This document shows positions 1-5,585 of a stretch of DNA of 5,585 nt, piece after piece. Source of the DNA: AWTP1-13 sp044868325 (GTDB lineage: Bacteria > Pseudomonadota > Alphaproteobacteria > Rhizobiales > Hyphomicrobiaceae); assembly GCA_044868325.1 (NCBI GenBank), contig JBIOWI010000217.1:1-5585 (forward strand), given 5' to 3'. Made by a program: the position numbers and the translations under genes. The notes beneath the pieces were generated by a model. That model searched no databases, was not told the DNA's origin, and saw only the letters and a list, made by a program, of their open reading frames with translations. How positions within the stretch are numbered: position 1 is the first letter of the stretch; each line of letters opens with the position of its first letter.

Positions 1-486
<486 letters not shown>

Positions 487-498
487 CGGTACTCCTGA

Positions 499-568
499 AG
501 GGGTCAGACCCCTGACATCGTCCGGCTCGTTCTTAACTCCGGCGTTCGAGGTCAGGAGTCTGACCCCT
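499..568. repeat. REPIN-like palindromic element, copy 1 (sufC leader)
   Basis: Two inverted 18-base arms enclose a 34-base centre (517-550). The left arm is AGGGGTCAGACCCCTGAC (499-516). The right arm is GTCAGGAGTCTGACCCCT (551-568), whose reverse complement matches the left arm at 17 of 18 bases. Each arm also contains its own short palindrome (GGGGTC-A-GACCCC type). Total length (70) and centre length (34) equal those of the copy at 4410-4479. This architecture resembles REP doublets (REPINs), which elsewhere are mobilised by a RAYT tyrosine transposase encoded at another locus. No transposase is present here. The element ends two bases from the sufC AGGAG, so in the transcript it would fold just before the sufC start. 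Confidence 0.75.
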
Positions 569-580
569 GTCACGCCCGTT

Positions 581-853
581 TCAACCCGGCCGGTCCACCA
601 CCTCGATCTCGGTCGGGTAGAGCACACCCAGCCAGTCGCATTCACCGTTCACGGCCTTGCCGTTCCTGTTGAACTCGACAAGGAATGCCTCGTTGTTGCC
701 CAGCGTCTCCAGCACGGTGCCCACCGCCCCTGGCCGCAGTGCGAAACCCGGAATGCTTTTCGAGAGCGCGTTGCGCCGCCTGCATTCGTGCTCGTCCAAC
801 TCCCGCTTCAGCCTCGCCCTCGGCACAGGCATCGCATCCGCTACGTCTCGCAT
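581..853 (-). CDS. Small DUF4926-like protein between SUF genes
   Basis: This 90-residue protein has no catalytic motif that I recognise. Residues 1-35 are charged (RARLKRELDEHECRRR). Residues 39-86 (LRPGAVGTVLE, then NNEAFLVEFNRNGK, then YPTEIEVV) resemble the small beta-barrel DUF4926 fold, with its GTVLE and EAFLVEF strands; this assignment is from memory of the family pattern. DUF4926 proteins are often associated with toxin-antitoxin or mobile regions, but their function is unknown. I chose the ATG at 853 because a clear AGGAG lies at 864-860, six bases upstream. The in-frame ATG at 904 has no comparable site, and the one at 832 would be shorter. The gene sits 114 bases downstream of the membrane-protein gene and upstream of sufC. 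It is not a known SUF component. Confidence 0.72.
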   Translation of the reverse strand: MRDVADAMPVPRARLKRELDEHECRRRNALSKSIPGFALRPGAVGTVLETLGNNEAFLVEFNRNGKAVNGECDWLGVLYPTEIEVVDRPG

Positions 854-859
854 GGCCGT

Positions 860-864
860 CTCCT
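860..864 (-). promoter_or_regulatory. Ribosome-binding site deciding the start at 853
   Basis: AGGAG on the minus strand, six bases before the ATG at 853. It is the best Shine-Dalgarno match near the candidate starts of the small DUF4926-like gene and fixes its start over ATG 904 and ATG 832. Confidence 0.7.
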
Positions 865-940
865 GCAAATGGCCCCTATCCGCAACAGTCGGGGCGTTCT
901 TCACAACGCTCCCCCCGACCCCCGTTCTTCACGCCCGATT

Positions 941-959
941 GAACCGGCAAAGCCGGCTC
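941..959 (-). other. GC-rich hairpin after the membrane-protein gene
   Basis: On the minus strand GAGCCGGC, a TTT loop and GCCGGTTC form an eight-pair stem with one G-U pair, beginning nine bases after the TGA of the membrane-protein gene. The following bases (AATCGGGCG) have no U-run, so it is not a standard intrinsic terminator. It could be an RNA-stabilising or processing hairpin, or a weak pause site. The rest of the 854-967 gap holds a ten-base direct repeat, CGTTCTTCAC, at 895-904 and 923-932. I see no convincing promoter there. Confidence 0.45.
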
Positions 960-967
960 CGGGCGCC

Positions 968-1240
968 TCAGCGCCGTTTGCCCCAGCGCCATCTCCACTC
1001 CCCGTCGGTCTTCGCACGGCAGAGCCGAAGGAAACCGAGCGTCAGCACTCCAACCATGACCAGCCCCGTCGCGACCTGCCACGCGCCAGGCCCCTCGGGC
1101 ATGTCCGCGGGCAAAGCCGCCAACGACCAGGCCAGCGCCAGCACAATCGCGGCATACACCGCCACCGCGGCCCAGCCCTTCCAGCTGATGGGCGTAGCGC
1201 CGTAGCCATAGGCGTGCGGCTTGAACCAGTAGTCCGTCAT
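968..1240 (-). CDS. Small two-helix membrane protein
   Basis: This 90-residue protein is predicted to sit in the inner membrane. A polar aromatic N-terminus (MTDYWFKPHAYGYGATP) is followed by a hydrophobic helix at about residues 23-43, a short loop with D46 and E49, and a second helix at about 54-74. The C-terminus is strongly basic and tryptophan-rich (WRWRWGKRR), so both ends probably face the cytoplasm by the positive-inside rule. The FKPxxYGYGATP opening is distinctive; I recall similar hypothetical proteins in Alphaproteobacteria but know no function. The start at 1240 is seven bases after the cupin stop and puts the conserved-looking opening at the N-terminus; longer in-frame readings overlap the cupin gene and look like shadow sequence. 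Tight spacing to the cupin gene suggests co-translation. It is not a known SUF subunit. Confidence 0.82.
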   Translation of the reverse strand: MTDYWFKPHAYGYGATPISWKGWAAVAVYAAIVLALAWSLAALPADMPEGPGAWQVATGLVMVGVLTLGFLRLCRAKTDGEWRWRWGKRR

Positions 1241-1247
1241 GGGCTCT

Positions 1248-1745
1248 TCAGGTCTCTCCATCCCAATAGTCGGCGGGCTGGATGCGGCCCATGCCCACGT
1301 AGGTGGCCGTGCCGAAGTCCGCGTTCTTGATCCCGGCTGCCACCGCCATCTTGCCCGACTCGGGATAGTCGCAGACATCGACGGAGCCTAGGGTCGAGAT
1401 CCCCAGATAGCGCAGGTCCTCGGCGCCGGTATTGACGAGCTGATGCGCCGTCGTCCCGGCCGGAGCGCCGATGACATCGCCGGGGCGGACCGGGAACGTC
1501 TCATCGCCCCACCGGTACTGGCCTTCGCCGGAGATGATGTAGAACAGCTCCTCGATGACGTGGTGGCGATGCAGGGGAAATGCCCGCTTGCCGGGCGGCA
1601 CGACATGCAGTGCGCACCCCAGGCCGGTCGAGCCGATCATCGGTCCCATTCTGCCCCATTTCACGGCGAATTTTTCGCCGTGCGCGCGGTCCGTGAGCGG
1701 CACATCGGCCACGTTGAGAACTGGCTTGATGACCGCGTCCGCCAT
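1248..1745 (-). CDS. Cupin-domain protein
   Basis: A 165-residue single-domain cupin. Cupin motif 1 is seen as LHRHHVIEELFYIISGEG (H59, H61/H62 and E65/E66), followed by motif 2 as GDVIGAPAGTTAHQLVN with H101. These are the usual 3-His/1-Glu metal ligands, so a mononuclear metal site is likely. The C-terminal part (residues 121-165) carries YPESGKM and a YWDGE ending. Substrate and reaction cannot be read from sequence; small cupins include isomerases, dioxygenases, storage-type proteins and ligand sensors. The ATG at 1745 shares its A with the TAA of sufB, with AGGGAG a few bases upstream inside sufB, so translation is probably coupled to sufB. An Fe-S-linked role is suggested only by this position. 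Confidence 0.9.
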   Translation of the reverse strand: MADAVIKPVLNVADVPLTDRAHGEKFAVKWGRMGPMIGSTGLGCALHVVPPGKRAFPLHRHHVIEELFYIISGEGQYRWGDETFPVRPGDVIGAPAGTTAHQLVNTGAEDLRYLGISTLGSVDVCDYPESGKMAVAAGIKNADFGTATYVGMGRIQPADYWDGET

Positions 1746-3213
1746 TAGCCTACGCTCCCTTCCAGGCTGATGCCGATCAGTTTCTGCGTCTCGGCCATGA
1801 ACTCCATGGGCAGCTGCTGCAGCACGTCGCGCACGAAGCCGTTGACGATCAGCGCCACCGCCTCCTCCTCGCTCAGGCCACGCTGCCGGCAGTAGAACAG
1901 CGTGTCGTCGGAGATCTTGGACGTGGTGGCCTCGTGCTCGAAGTGCGCCGAGGCGTTCTTGGCCTCGATATAGGGCACGGTGTGGGCGCCGCACTTGTCG
2001 CCGACCAGCAGGCTGTCGCAGTTCGTGAAGTTGCGGACGTTCCGGGCCTTGCGGTGCGCCGAGACGAGTCCGCGGTAGGTGTTCTGCGAGCGGCCCGCGG
2101 CGATGCCCTTGGAGATGATGCGGCTCGACGAGTTGCTGCCCAGGTGGATCATCTTGGTGCCGCTGTCGACCTGCTGGTGCCCATTGGAGACCGCAATCGA
2201 ATAGAACTCGCCGCGCGAGCCGTCACCGCGAAGGATGCAGCTTGGATATTTCCAGGTAATCGCCGAGCCGGTCTCGACCTGCGTCCAGCTGATCTTGGAG
2301 CTCCGGCCGCGACAATCGCCGCGCTTGGTTACGAAATTATAGACCCCGCCCTTGCCGTCTTTGTCTCCGGATACCAGTTTTGCACCGTTGAATATTTGAT
2401 CTCCGCATCGTCCAGCGCGATCAGCTCCACCACCGCGGCATGCAGCTGGTTCTCGTCGCGCGTGGGGGCCGTGCAGCCCTCAAGGTAGCTCACGTAGGCG
2501 CCTTTGTCGGCGATGATGAGGGTGCGCTCGAACTGCCCGGTCTGCTTCTCGTTGATGCGGAAGTAGGTGGAAAGCTCCATCGGACAGCGGACTCCCGGCG
2601 GCACGTAGACGAACGAGCCGTCGGAGAACACCGCCGAGTTGAGGGCGGCGTAGAAGTTGTCGCCCTGGGGCACGACCGAGCCGAGATATTGGCGCACCAG
2701 CTCGGAATGCTCGCGCAGCGCCTCGGAGATCGAGCAGAAGATCACGCCGGCCTTGGCGAGCTCCGCCTTGTAGGTGGTGACGACGGAGACGCTGTCGAAT
2801 ACGGCGTCCACCGCCACGCGGGCGCCCTGCACGCCGGCCAGCACCGCCTGCTCCCTGAGCGGGATGCCGAGCCTCTCGTAGGTGCGGAGCAGCTCCGGGT
2901 CCACCTCGGCCAGGCTGCCTGGGCCGTCCATGGATTTGGGCGCGGCGTAGTAGTGGAGGTTTTGGAAGTCGATCTTGGGATAGTGCACGCGCGCCCAGGT
3001 CGGCTCGGTCATGGCCAGCCAGCGGCGGTAGGCGCCCAGCCGCCACTCCAGCATCCACTCCGGGTCGCCCTTCTTCTGGGAGATGAAGCGGACGATGTCC
3101 TCGTTCAGGCCTTTCGGGGCCTTGACGACCTCGATGGCCGTCTCGAAGCCGTACTTGTACTGGTCGACGTCGATGCGCCGCACCTGGTCGATGGTCTCTT
3201 GTACAGCGGCCAT
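1745..3213 (-). pseudogene. sufB: SufB, Fe-S cluster scaffold, broken by a one-base deletion
   Basis: SufB is the core scaffold of the SufBC(2)D complex, where the nascent Fe-S cluster is built. Frame one runs from ATG 3213 (MAAVQETIDQVRR) through VPPGVRCPMELSTYFRIN and ISYLEG-like sequence (AYVSYLEGC) to VQNWYP at residue 282, then reads 12 wrong residues to a TAA. Restoring one G (a C on the plus strand) at about 2367-2368 gives GDKDGKGGVYNFVTKRG, then KISWTQVETGSAITWKYPSC, GTKMIHLGSNS and RNFTNCDSLLVGDKCGAHT, ending SLEGSVG. The restored protein is 489 residues, full length for SufB. The cysteine in NFTNCDS (about residue 399) corresponds to the cysteine implicated in cluster assembly in E. 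coli SufB (Cys405). The ATG has GACGGAG just upstream. Everything else is conserved, so this is either a sequencing error or a very recent mutation. As written the product would be a 294-residue truncated protein. Confidence 0.93.
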
Positions 3214-3256
3214 AAGCTCCGTCTTTCTCGTCCCAAACGCTCTTGGTTCCACTTCC

Positions 3257-4396
3257 TCAGGCCACCGCGCGCCGGCGCGCTGTAGCATGCGCCCAGGCCT
3301 CTGCGAAAGCCGTCACATCCCCCTCGGTCGAGCCCCAGCCGAGGCTCACGCGTACCGCCGCCCGCGCCAGCGCGGGCTCCAGGCCCATCGCCTCCAGCAC
3401 ATGGCTCGCCCCCACCTTGCCCGACGAGCACGCCGACCCTGCGCTCACCGCCACGCCGGCCAGATCGAGTGCGATCACCAGCGTCTCCGCGCTCGCACCG
3501 GGCAGCGCCACGCTCACCGTATTGGGCAGCCGCTCGGCGTCCGCGCCGATCACGACGGCCGACGGCGTGATGGCCAAGACCTCGGCCTCTGCACGGTCTC
3601 GCAGCGCCTGCACGCGGCCCATCGCCCAGACATCGCGGGCAGCGGCGCGTGCAGCGGCACCGAGCCCGGCGATGGCCGGCACGTTCTCCGTGCCCGCCCG
3701 CCGCCGACGCTCCTGGCCGCCACCGGCGATGAAGGCCGGCAGGTCGGCGCCGTCCCTGATGACGAGGGCGCCGACGCCCTTCGGGCCGCCGATCTTGTGG
3801 GCCGACAGGCTCAGGTAATCGACACCCAGCGCCGTGGAGTCCACGGGCGTGCGGCCGGCGGCCTGCACCGCATCGGTGTGCACCGCCAGCCCCTGCGACC
3901 GCGCCACCTCCGCAGCCGCCGCGACCGGCTGCACCACGCCCGTCTCGTTGTTGGCGAGCTGCAGCGAGAGGAGGGCGGGGCCGTTGGCTGCCGCCTCACG
4001 TGCTCCCTTGGCTATGTCCTCCGGGTCGACACGGCCGGCGGTGTCGACGGCGAGAGGGACGATCCGCGCTTTCCCGCCTCGCACCAGATTGCGCGCCGGC
4101 GCCAGCACCGAATCATGCTCGATGCCGGCCAGCAGGATCGTCCGCCAGCCGCCAGCCATCACCGCGTTGTTAGCTTCCGTGGCGCCGCTGGTGAAGACCA
4201 CCTCGGCAGGCTTCGCTCCCACGAGCGCGGCGACTTCCTCGCGCGCGTCCTCGACGATGGCGCGCACCCGCCGCCCTTCGGTGTGGGGCGAGGATGGGTT
4301 GCCCACCGCATCGAGCGCCGTCAGCATGGCCGCGCGGGCCTCGGGCCGCAGCGGCGCGCCGGCGTTCCAGTCGAGATATGCGCGCGGGTGGCTCAT
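3257..4396 (-). CDS. Cysteine desulfurase, NifS/IscS type (PLP-dependent)
   Basis: This cytosolic enzyme removes sulfur from L-cysteine, leaving alanine and an enzyme-bound persulfide for cluster assembly on SufB. It has 379 residues and is complete. Visible class-V aminotransferase features are YLDWNAGAPLRP at the N-terminus, SGATEANN (70-77), H94 in IEHDSVL, N150 in ANNETG, D175 in HTDAVQ, the PLP lysine K201 in SAHKIGGPKG, the RAGTENV stretch (233-239), and the catalytic cysteine C323 in SAGSACSSGK. The HKxxGPKG and SGSAC-like loop favour the IscS/NifS group over SufS. An IscS-like desulfurase upstream of sufB is the normal alphaproteobacterial layout. The ATG overlaps the regulator stop as ATGA with only a weak ribosome-binding site, so translation is probably coupled. 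It closely resembles the partial gene starting at 5486 (28 of 33 aligned residues). Confidence 0.96.
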   Translation of the reverse strand: MSHPRAYLDWNAGAPLRPEARAAMLTALDAVGNPSSPHTEGRRVRAIVEDAREEVAALVGAKPAEVVFTSGATEANNAVMAGGWRTILLAGIEHDSVLAPARNLVRGGKARIVPLAVDTAGRVDPEDIAKGAREAAANGPALLSLQLANNETGVVQPVAAAAEVARSQGLAVHTDAVQAAGRTPVDSTALGVDYLSLSAHKIGGPKGVGALVIRDGADLPAFIAGGGQERRRRAGTENVPAIAGLGAAARAAARDVWAMGRVQALRDRAEAEVLAITPSAVVIGADAERLPNTVSVALPGASAETLVIALDLAGVAVSAGSACSSGKVGASHVLEAMGLEPALARAAVRVSLGWGSTEGDVTAFAEAWAHATARRRAVA

Positions 4397-4827
4397 CGCT
4401 CGTTCGGCACGGGGTCGGACCCCTCGCTTCCGACGTCTGAGCTCATAAAACGACCTTGGAGGCGAGGGGTCTGACCCCTATTGAGCTTGAACGGGGCGAT
4501 GCCGCCGATCACCTCCTCGATCGTCACGCTCTCCAGGAACCACGCGATCTGCTCGCCCAGCGCGTCCCACAGACCGTGCGTGATACAGCGGTTGCCAGGA
4601 ATGCACGGCGCGGCGTCCTCGCCGGCGCAGCGCGTCATGCGCACGCCCTCGTCCACGGCGCGCATGATCTCCGCCACGCTGATCTTGTCTGCCGCGCGGC
4701 CCAGCCGGTAGCCGCCCGTACGGCCGCGCTCGCTCTGCACCAGCCCGGCCCGGCGCAGCTTGGCGAACAGCTGCTCCAGGTAGGCCAGCGAGATGTGCTG
4801 GCGCTCGGCGATGGCCGACAGGGGCAC
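4393..4827 (-). CDS. Rrf2/IscR-like regulator, N-terminus missing
   Basis: IscR-like Rrf2 regulators bind a [2Fe-2S] cluster and repress or activate Fe-S assembly operons. This copy matches the plus-strand paralogue from PLSAIAERQHISLAYLEQLF onwards: winged-helix DNA-binding segment, then TRCAGEDAAPCIPGNRCITHGLW with the C-x7-C-x5-C-x2-H cluster ligands, ending at FKLNR. The conserved opening (ELNTRGRYAVTAMADLAK in the paralogue) is absent. In-frame homology reaches only to about 4845, and a TGA at 4854-4852 closes the frame. The only start is GTG 4827, with GGAGG about ten bases upstream, giving 144 residues. Loss of the first helix of the winged-helix domain probably weakens DNA binding, so this may be a decaying gene. 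Residues 117-140 are encoded by a palindromic element. The TGA overlaps the desulfurase ATG. Confidence 0.8.
   Translation of the reverse strand: MPLSAIAERQHISLAYLEQLFAKLRRAGLVQSERGRTGGYRLGRAADKISVAEIMRAVDEGVRMTRCAGEDAAPCIPGNRCITHGLWDALGEQIAWFLESVTIEEVIGGIAPFKLNRGQTPRLQGRFMSSDVGSEGSDPVPNER
4410..4479. repeat. REPIN-like palindromic element, copy 2 (in minus-strand regulator)
   Basis: Arms are CGGGGTCGGACCCCTCGC (4410-4427) and GCGAGGGGTCTGACCCCT (4462-4479). The reverse complement of the second matches the first at 16 of 18 bases. The centre is 34 bases (4428-4461). Arm core, total length and centre length match copy 1. It lies wholly inside the regulator coding frame and stays open, encoding its C-terminal tail just before the overlapping desulfurase start. 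Confidence 0.8.
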
Positions 4828-4845
4828 CGCTCCGCCGCCTCCGAA

Positions 4846-4943
4846 CCGGTCTCAAGCCGCGTCTCATAGCACGGTCCGGGGTGCCAGATGCAAGAGGCTC
4901 TGATGAGCTGTCGCTTCAGTCGCTTCATCCGAGAGGCGGTGTC
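4846..4943. promoter_or_regulatory. Spacer between the two divergent regulator genes
   Basis: About 98 bases separate the last recognisable homology of the minus-strand regulator from the start of the plus-strand one. Promoters and IscR-type operators for both operons should lie here. On the minus strand TTGCAT (about 4892-4887) followed by a TGCTAT/CTATGA stretch near 4871-4864 is a possible weak -35/-10 pair. I cannot identify a recognised IscR or RirA operator. The junction of the inverted duplication also falls here. Confidence 0.4.
4910..4927. repeat. Tandem 9-base repeat in the divergent spacer
   Basis: GTCGCTTCA occurs twice without gap (4910-4918 and 4919-4927). TGATGAGC just upstream (4901-4908) forms an imperfect inverted match with GCTTCATC (4922-4929). 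It ends 16 bases before the GTG of the plus-strand regulator, a suitable place for an operator or a leader hairpin, but no factor is known to bind it. Confidence 0.5.
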
Positions 4944-5489
4944 GTGGAACTGAACACCAGGGGCCGCTACGCGGTCACGGCCATGGCCGATTTGGCCAAG
5001 TTCGGCGTGGGCGGGGCCATGCCCCTGTCGGCCATTGCCGAGCGCCAGCACATCTCACTGGCCTATCTGGAGCAGCTGTTCGCCAAGCTGCGCCGGGCCG
5101 GTCTGGTGCGGAGCGAGCGGGGCCGCGCGGGCGGCTACCGCCTGGGCCGGCCTGCGGACAAGATCAGCGTGGCGGAGATCATGCGCGCCGTAGAGGAGGG
5201 CGTGCGCATGACGCGCTGCGCCGGCGAGAACGCGGCGCCCTGCATTCCGGGCAACCGGTGTCTTACGCATGGACTGTGGGATGCGCTGGGCGATCAGATC
5301 ACGTGGTTCCTGGAAGGCGTGACGCTGGAGGAGGTCATCGGCGGAGTCGCACCGTTCAAGCTGAACCGGAGACCGGAGCAGATGGAGAAGGGGGCAGCCC
5401 CCTCGCCCCCGCCGTCTGTGTTGGATCGAGACGACTTGCGCGAGGCGTCCGACCCCTTACGCAACCCCATGCTGGCTGGCGAGCGATGA
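4944..5489 (+). CDS. iscR: Rrf2/IscR-like [2Fe-2S] regulator, complete
   Basis: A 181-residue cytosolic transcription factor predicted to sense Fe-S status and control the SUF operon(s). The opening (V)ELNTRGRYAVTAMADLAKFG is the classic Rrf2/IscR N-terminus. The winged helix runs through about residue 65 (LSAIAERQHISLAYLEQLF, SERGRAGGYRLGR). Cluster ligands are C92, C100, C106 and H109 in TRCAGENAAPCIPGNRCLTH; E. coli IscR uses three Cys and one His in the same order. I chose GTG 4944 because it places the family's N-terminus correctly and has AGAGG at 4932-4936, seven bases upstream; ATG 4881 would add 21 unrelated residues. The tail after FKLNR (142) is longer than usual, and residues 149-172 come from a palindromic element. 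Its TGA overlaps the next ATG. The symbol follows the cluster ligands and context; strict orthology to iscR is inferred. Confidence 0.93.
   Translation: MELNTRGRYAVTAMADLAKFGVGGAMPLSAIAERQHISLAYLEQLFAKLRRAGLVRSERGRAGGYRLGRPADKISVAEIMRAVEEGVRMTRCAGENAAPCIPGNRCLTHGLWDALGDQITWFLEGVTLEEVIGGVAPFKLNRRPEQMEKGAAPSPPPSVLDRDDLREASDPLRNPMLAGER
5389..5457. repeat. REPIN-like palindromic element, copy 3 (in plus-strand regulator)
   Basis: Arms are AGGGGGCAGCCCCCTCGC (5389-5406) and GCGAGGCGTCCGACCCCT (5440-5457), around a 33-base centre, total 69. The left arm matches the sense-strand arm of copy 2 (AGGGGTCAGACCCCTCGC) at 16 of 18 bases. The right arm has diverged more. The centre can be aligned with the sense-strand centre of copy 2 with one gap, sharing AGACG near its right side. 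It is in frame and encodes residues 149-172 of the regulator. Confidence 0.65.
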
Positions 5490-5585
5490 GCAGCACGCGC
5501 GTATATCTCGACTGGAATGCCGCCGCCCCTCTGCGGCCCGAGGCCCGCGCCGCCATGCTGGCCGCGCTCGATGCGGTGGGCAACC
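5486..5585 (+). CDS. Second cysteine desulfurase, NifS/IscS type (3' end beyond window)
   Basis: Only the first 33 residues are inside the window: MSSTRVYLDWNAAAPLRPEA and the following RAAMLAALDAVGN. They match the N-terminus of the minus-strand desulfurase at 28 of 33 positions, including the YLDWNA-APLRPEARAAML block that starts this family. No catalytic residue is reached, so activity cannot be judged. The ATG overlaps the regulator TGA as ATGA, exactly as in the other copy, with the same GCGAGCG immediately upstream. A sufB or other SUF gene is a reasonable guess for what follows to the right. Confidence 0.92.
   Translation, partial: MSSTRVYLDWNAAAPLRPEARAAMLAALDAVGN

Noticed and set aside
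941..959. Intrinsic terminator after the membrane-protein gene
   Set aside because: The stem is good, but no U-run follows on the minus strand, and sufC downstream would be expected to share the transcript.
2360..2375. Programmed ribosomal frameshift in sufB
   Set aside because: There is no slippery heptamer at the shift point, and SufB is not known to use frameshifting. A lost base in a short G run explains it more simply.
2440..3285. Plus-strand open frame antisense to sufB
   Set aside because: Low-complexity Val/Gly/Ala/Leu/His translation with no family resemblance; the opposite strand encodes conserved SufB.
3083..4474. Long plus-strand open frame (463 codons) antisense to the desulfurase
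   Set aside because: It is rich in Arg, His, Ala and Pro with no recognisable domain and mirrors high-GC coding on the other strand, where a clear cysteine desulfurase with all catalytic residues is present.
4881..4943. ATG 4881 as the start of the plus-strand regulator
   Set aside because: It would add 21 residues with no family match ahead of the canonical ELNTRGRYAVTAM opening, and GTG 4944 has a good AGAGG upstream.

Overview
This GC-rich window carries an alphaproteobacterial-style SUF iron-sulfur cluster assembly locus. The order regulator (Rrf2/IscR-like), NifS/IscS-type cysteine desulfurase, sufB, then sufC is the arrangement known from Rhodobacter- and Rhodospirillum-type Alphaproteobacteria. 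Base composition and codon use fit such an organism. I cannot name the genus.

Minus strand, in transcription order (right to left). The regulator at 4827-4393 overlaps the desulfurase at 4396-3257 by four bases (ATGA). After a 43-base gap comes sufB (3213-1745). Its TAA overlaps the ATG of a cupin gene (1745-1248) by one base. Next are a two-helix membrane protein (1240-968), a DUF4926-like small protein (853-581) and sufC (486 to beyond the left edge). Everything points leftwards with small gaps, so this reads as one operon. The desulfurase would supply persulfide sulfur, SufB is the scaffold and SufC its ATPase. The regulator would sense cluster status through a Cys3-His site. The three genes between sufB and sufC are not standard SUF components.

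Plus strand, right end. A second regulator gene (4944-5489) and the start of a second cysteine desulfurase (5486 to beyond the right edge) run the opposite way, head to head with the first operon. They resemble the minus-strand pair closely (roughly 90% amino-acid identity for the regulators by eye) and have the same ATGA overlap. This is either a real inverted duplication or a join between two related strains in an assembly.

The minus-strand copy looks damaged twice. sufB has a one-base deletion around 2367-2368 that breaks an otherwise full-length frame, and the regulator lacks its conserved first ~20 residues. The plus-strand regulator is complete.

A second layer is a family of three 69-70 bp palindromic elements at 499-568, 4410-4479 and 5389-5457. 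Each has two inverted 18-base arms around a 33-34 base centre, like REP doublets (REPINs). One lies against the sufC ribosome-binding site. The other two lie inside the 3' ends of the two regulator genes, at matching places, and are read in frame as protein tails.
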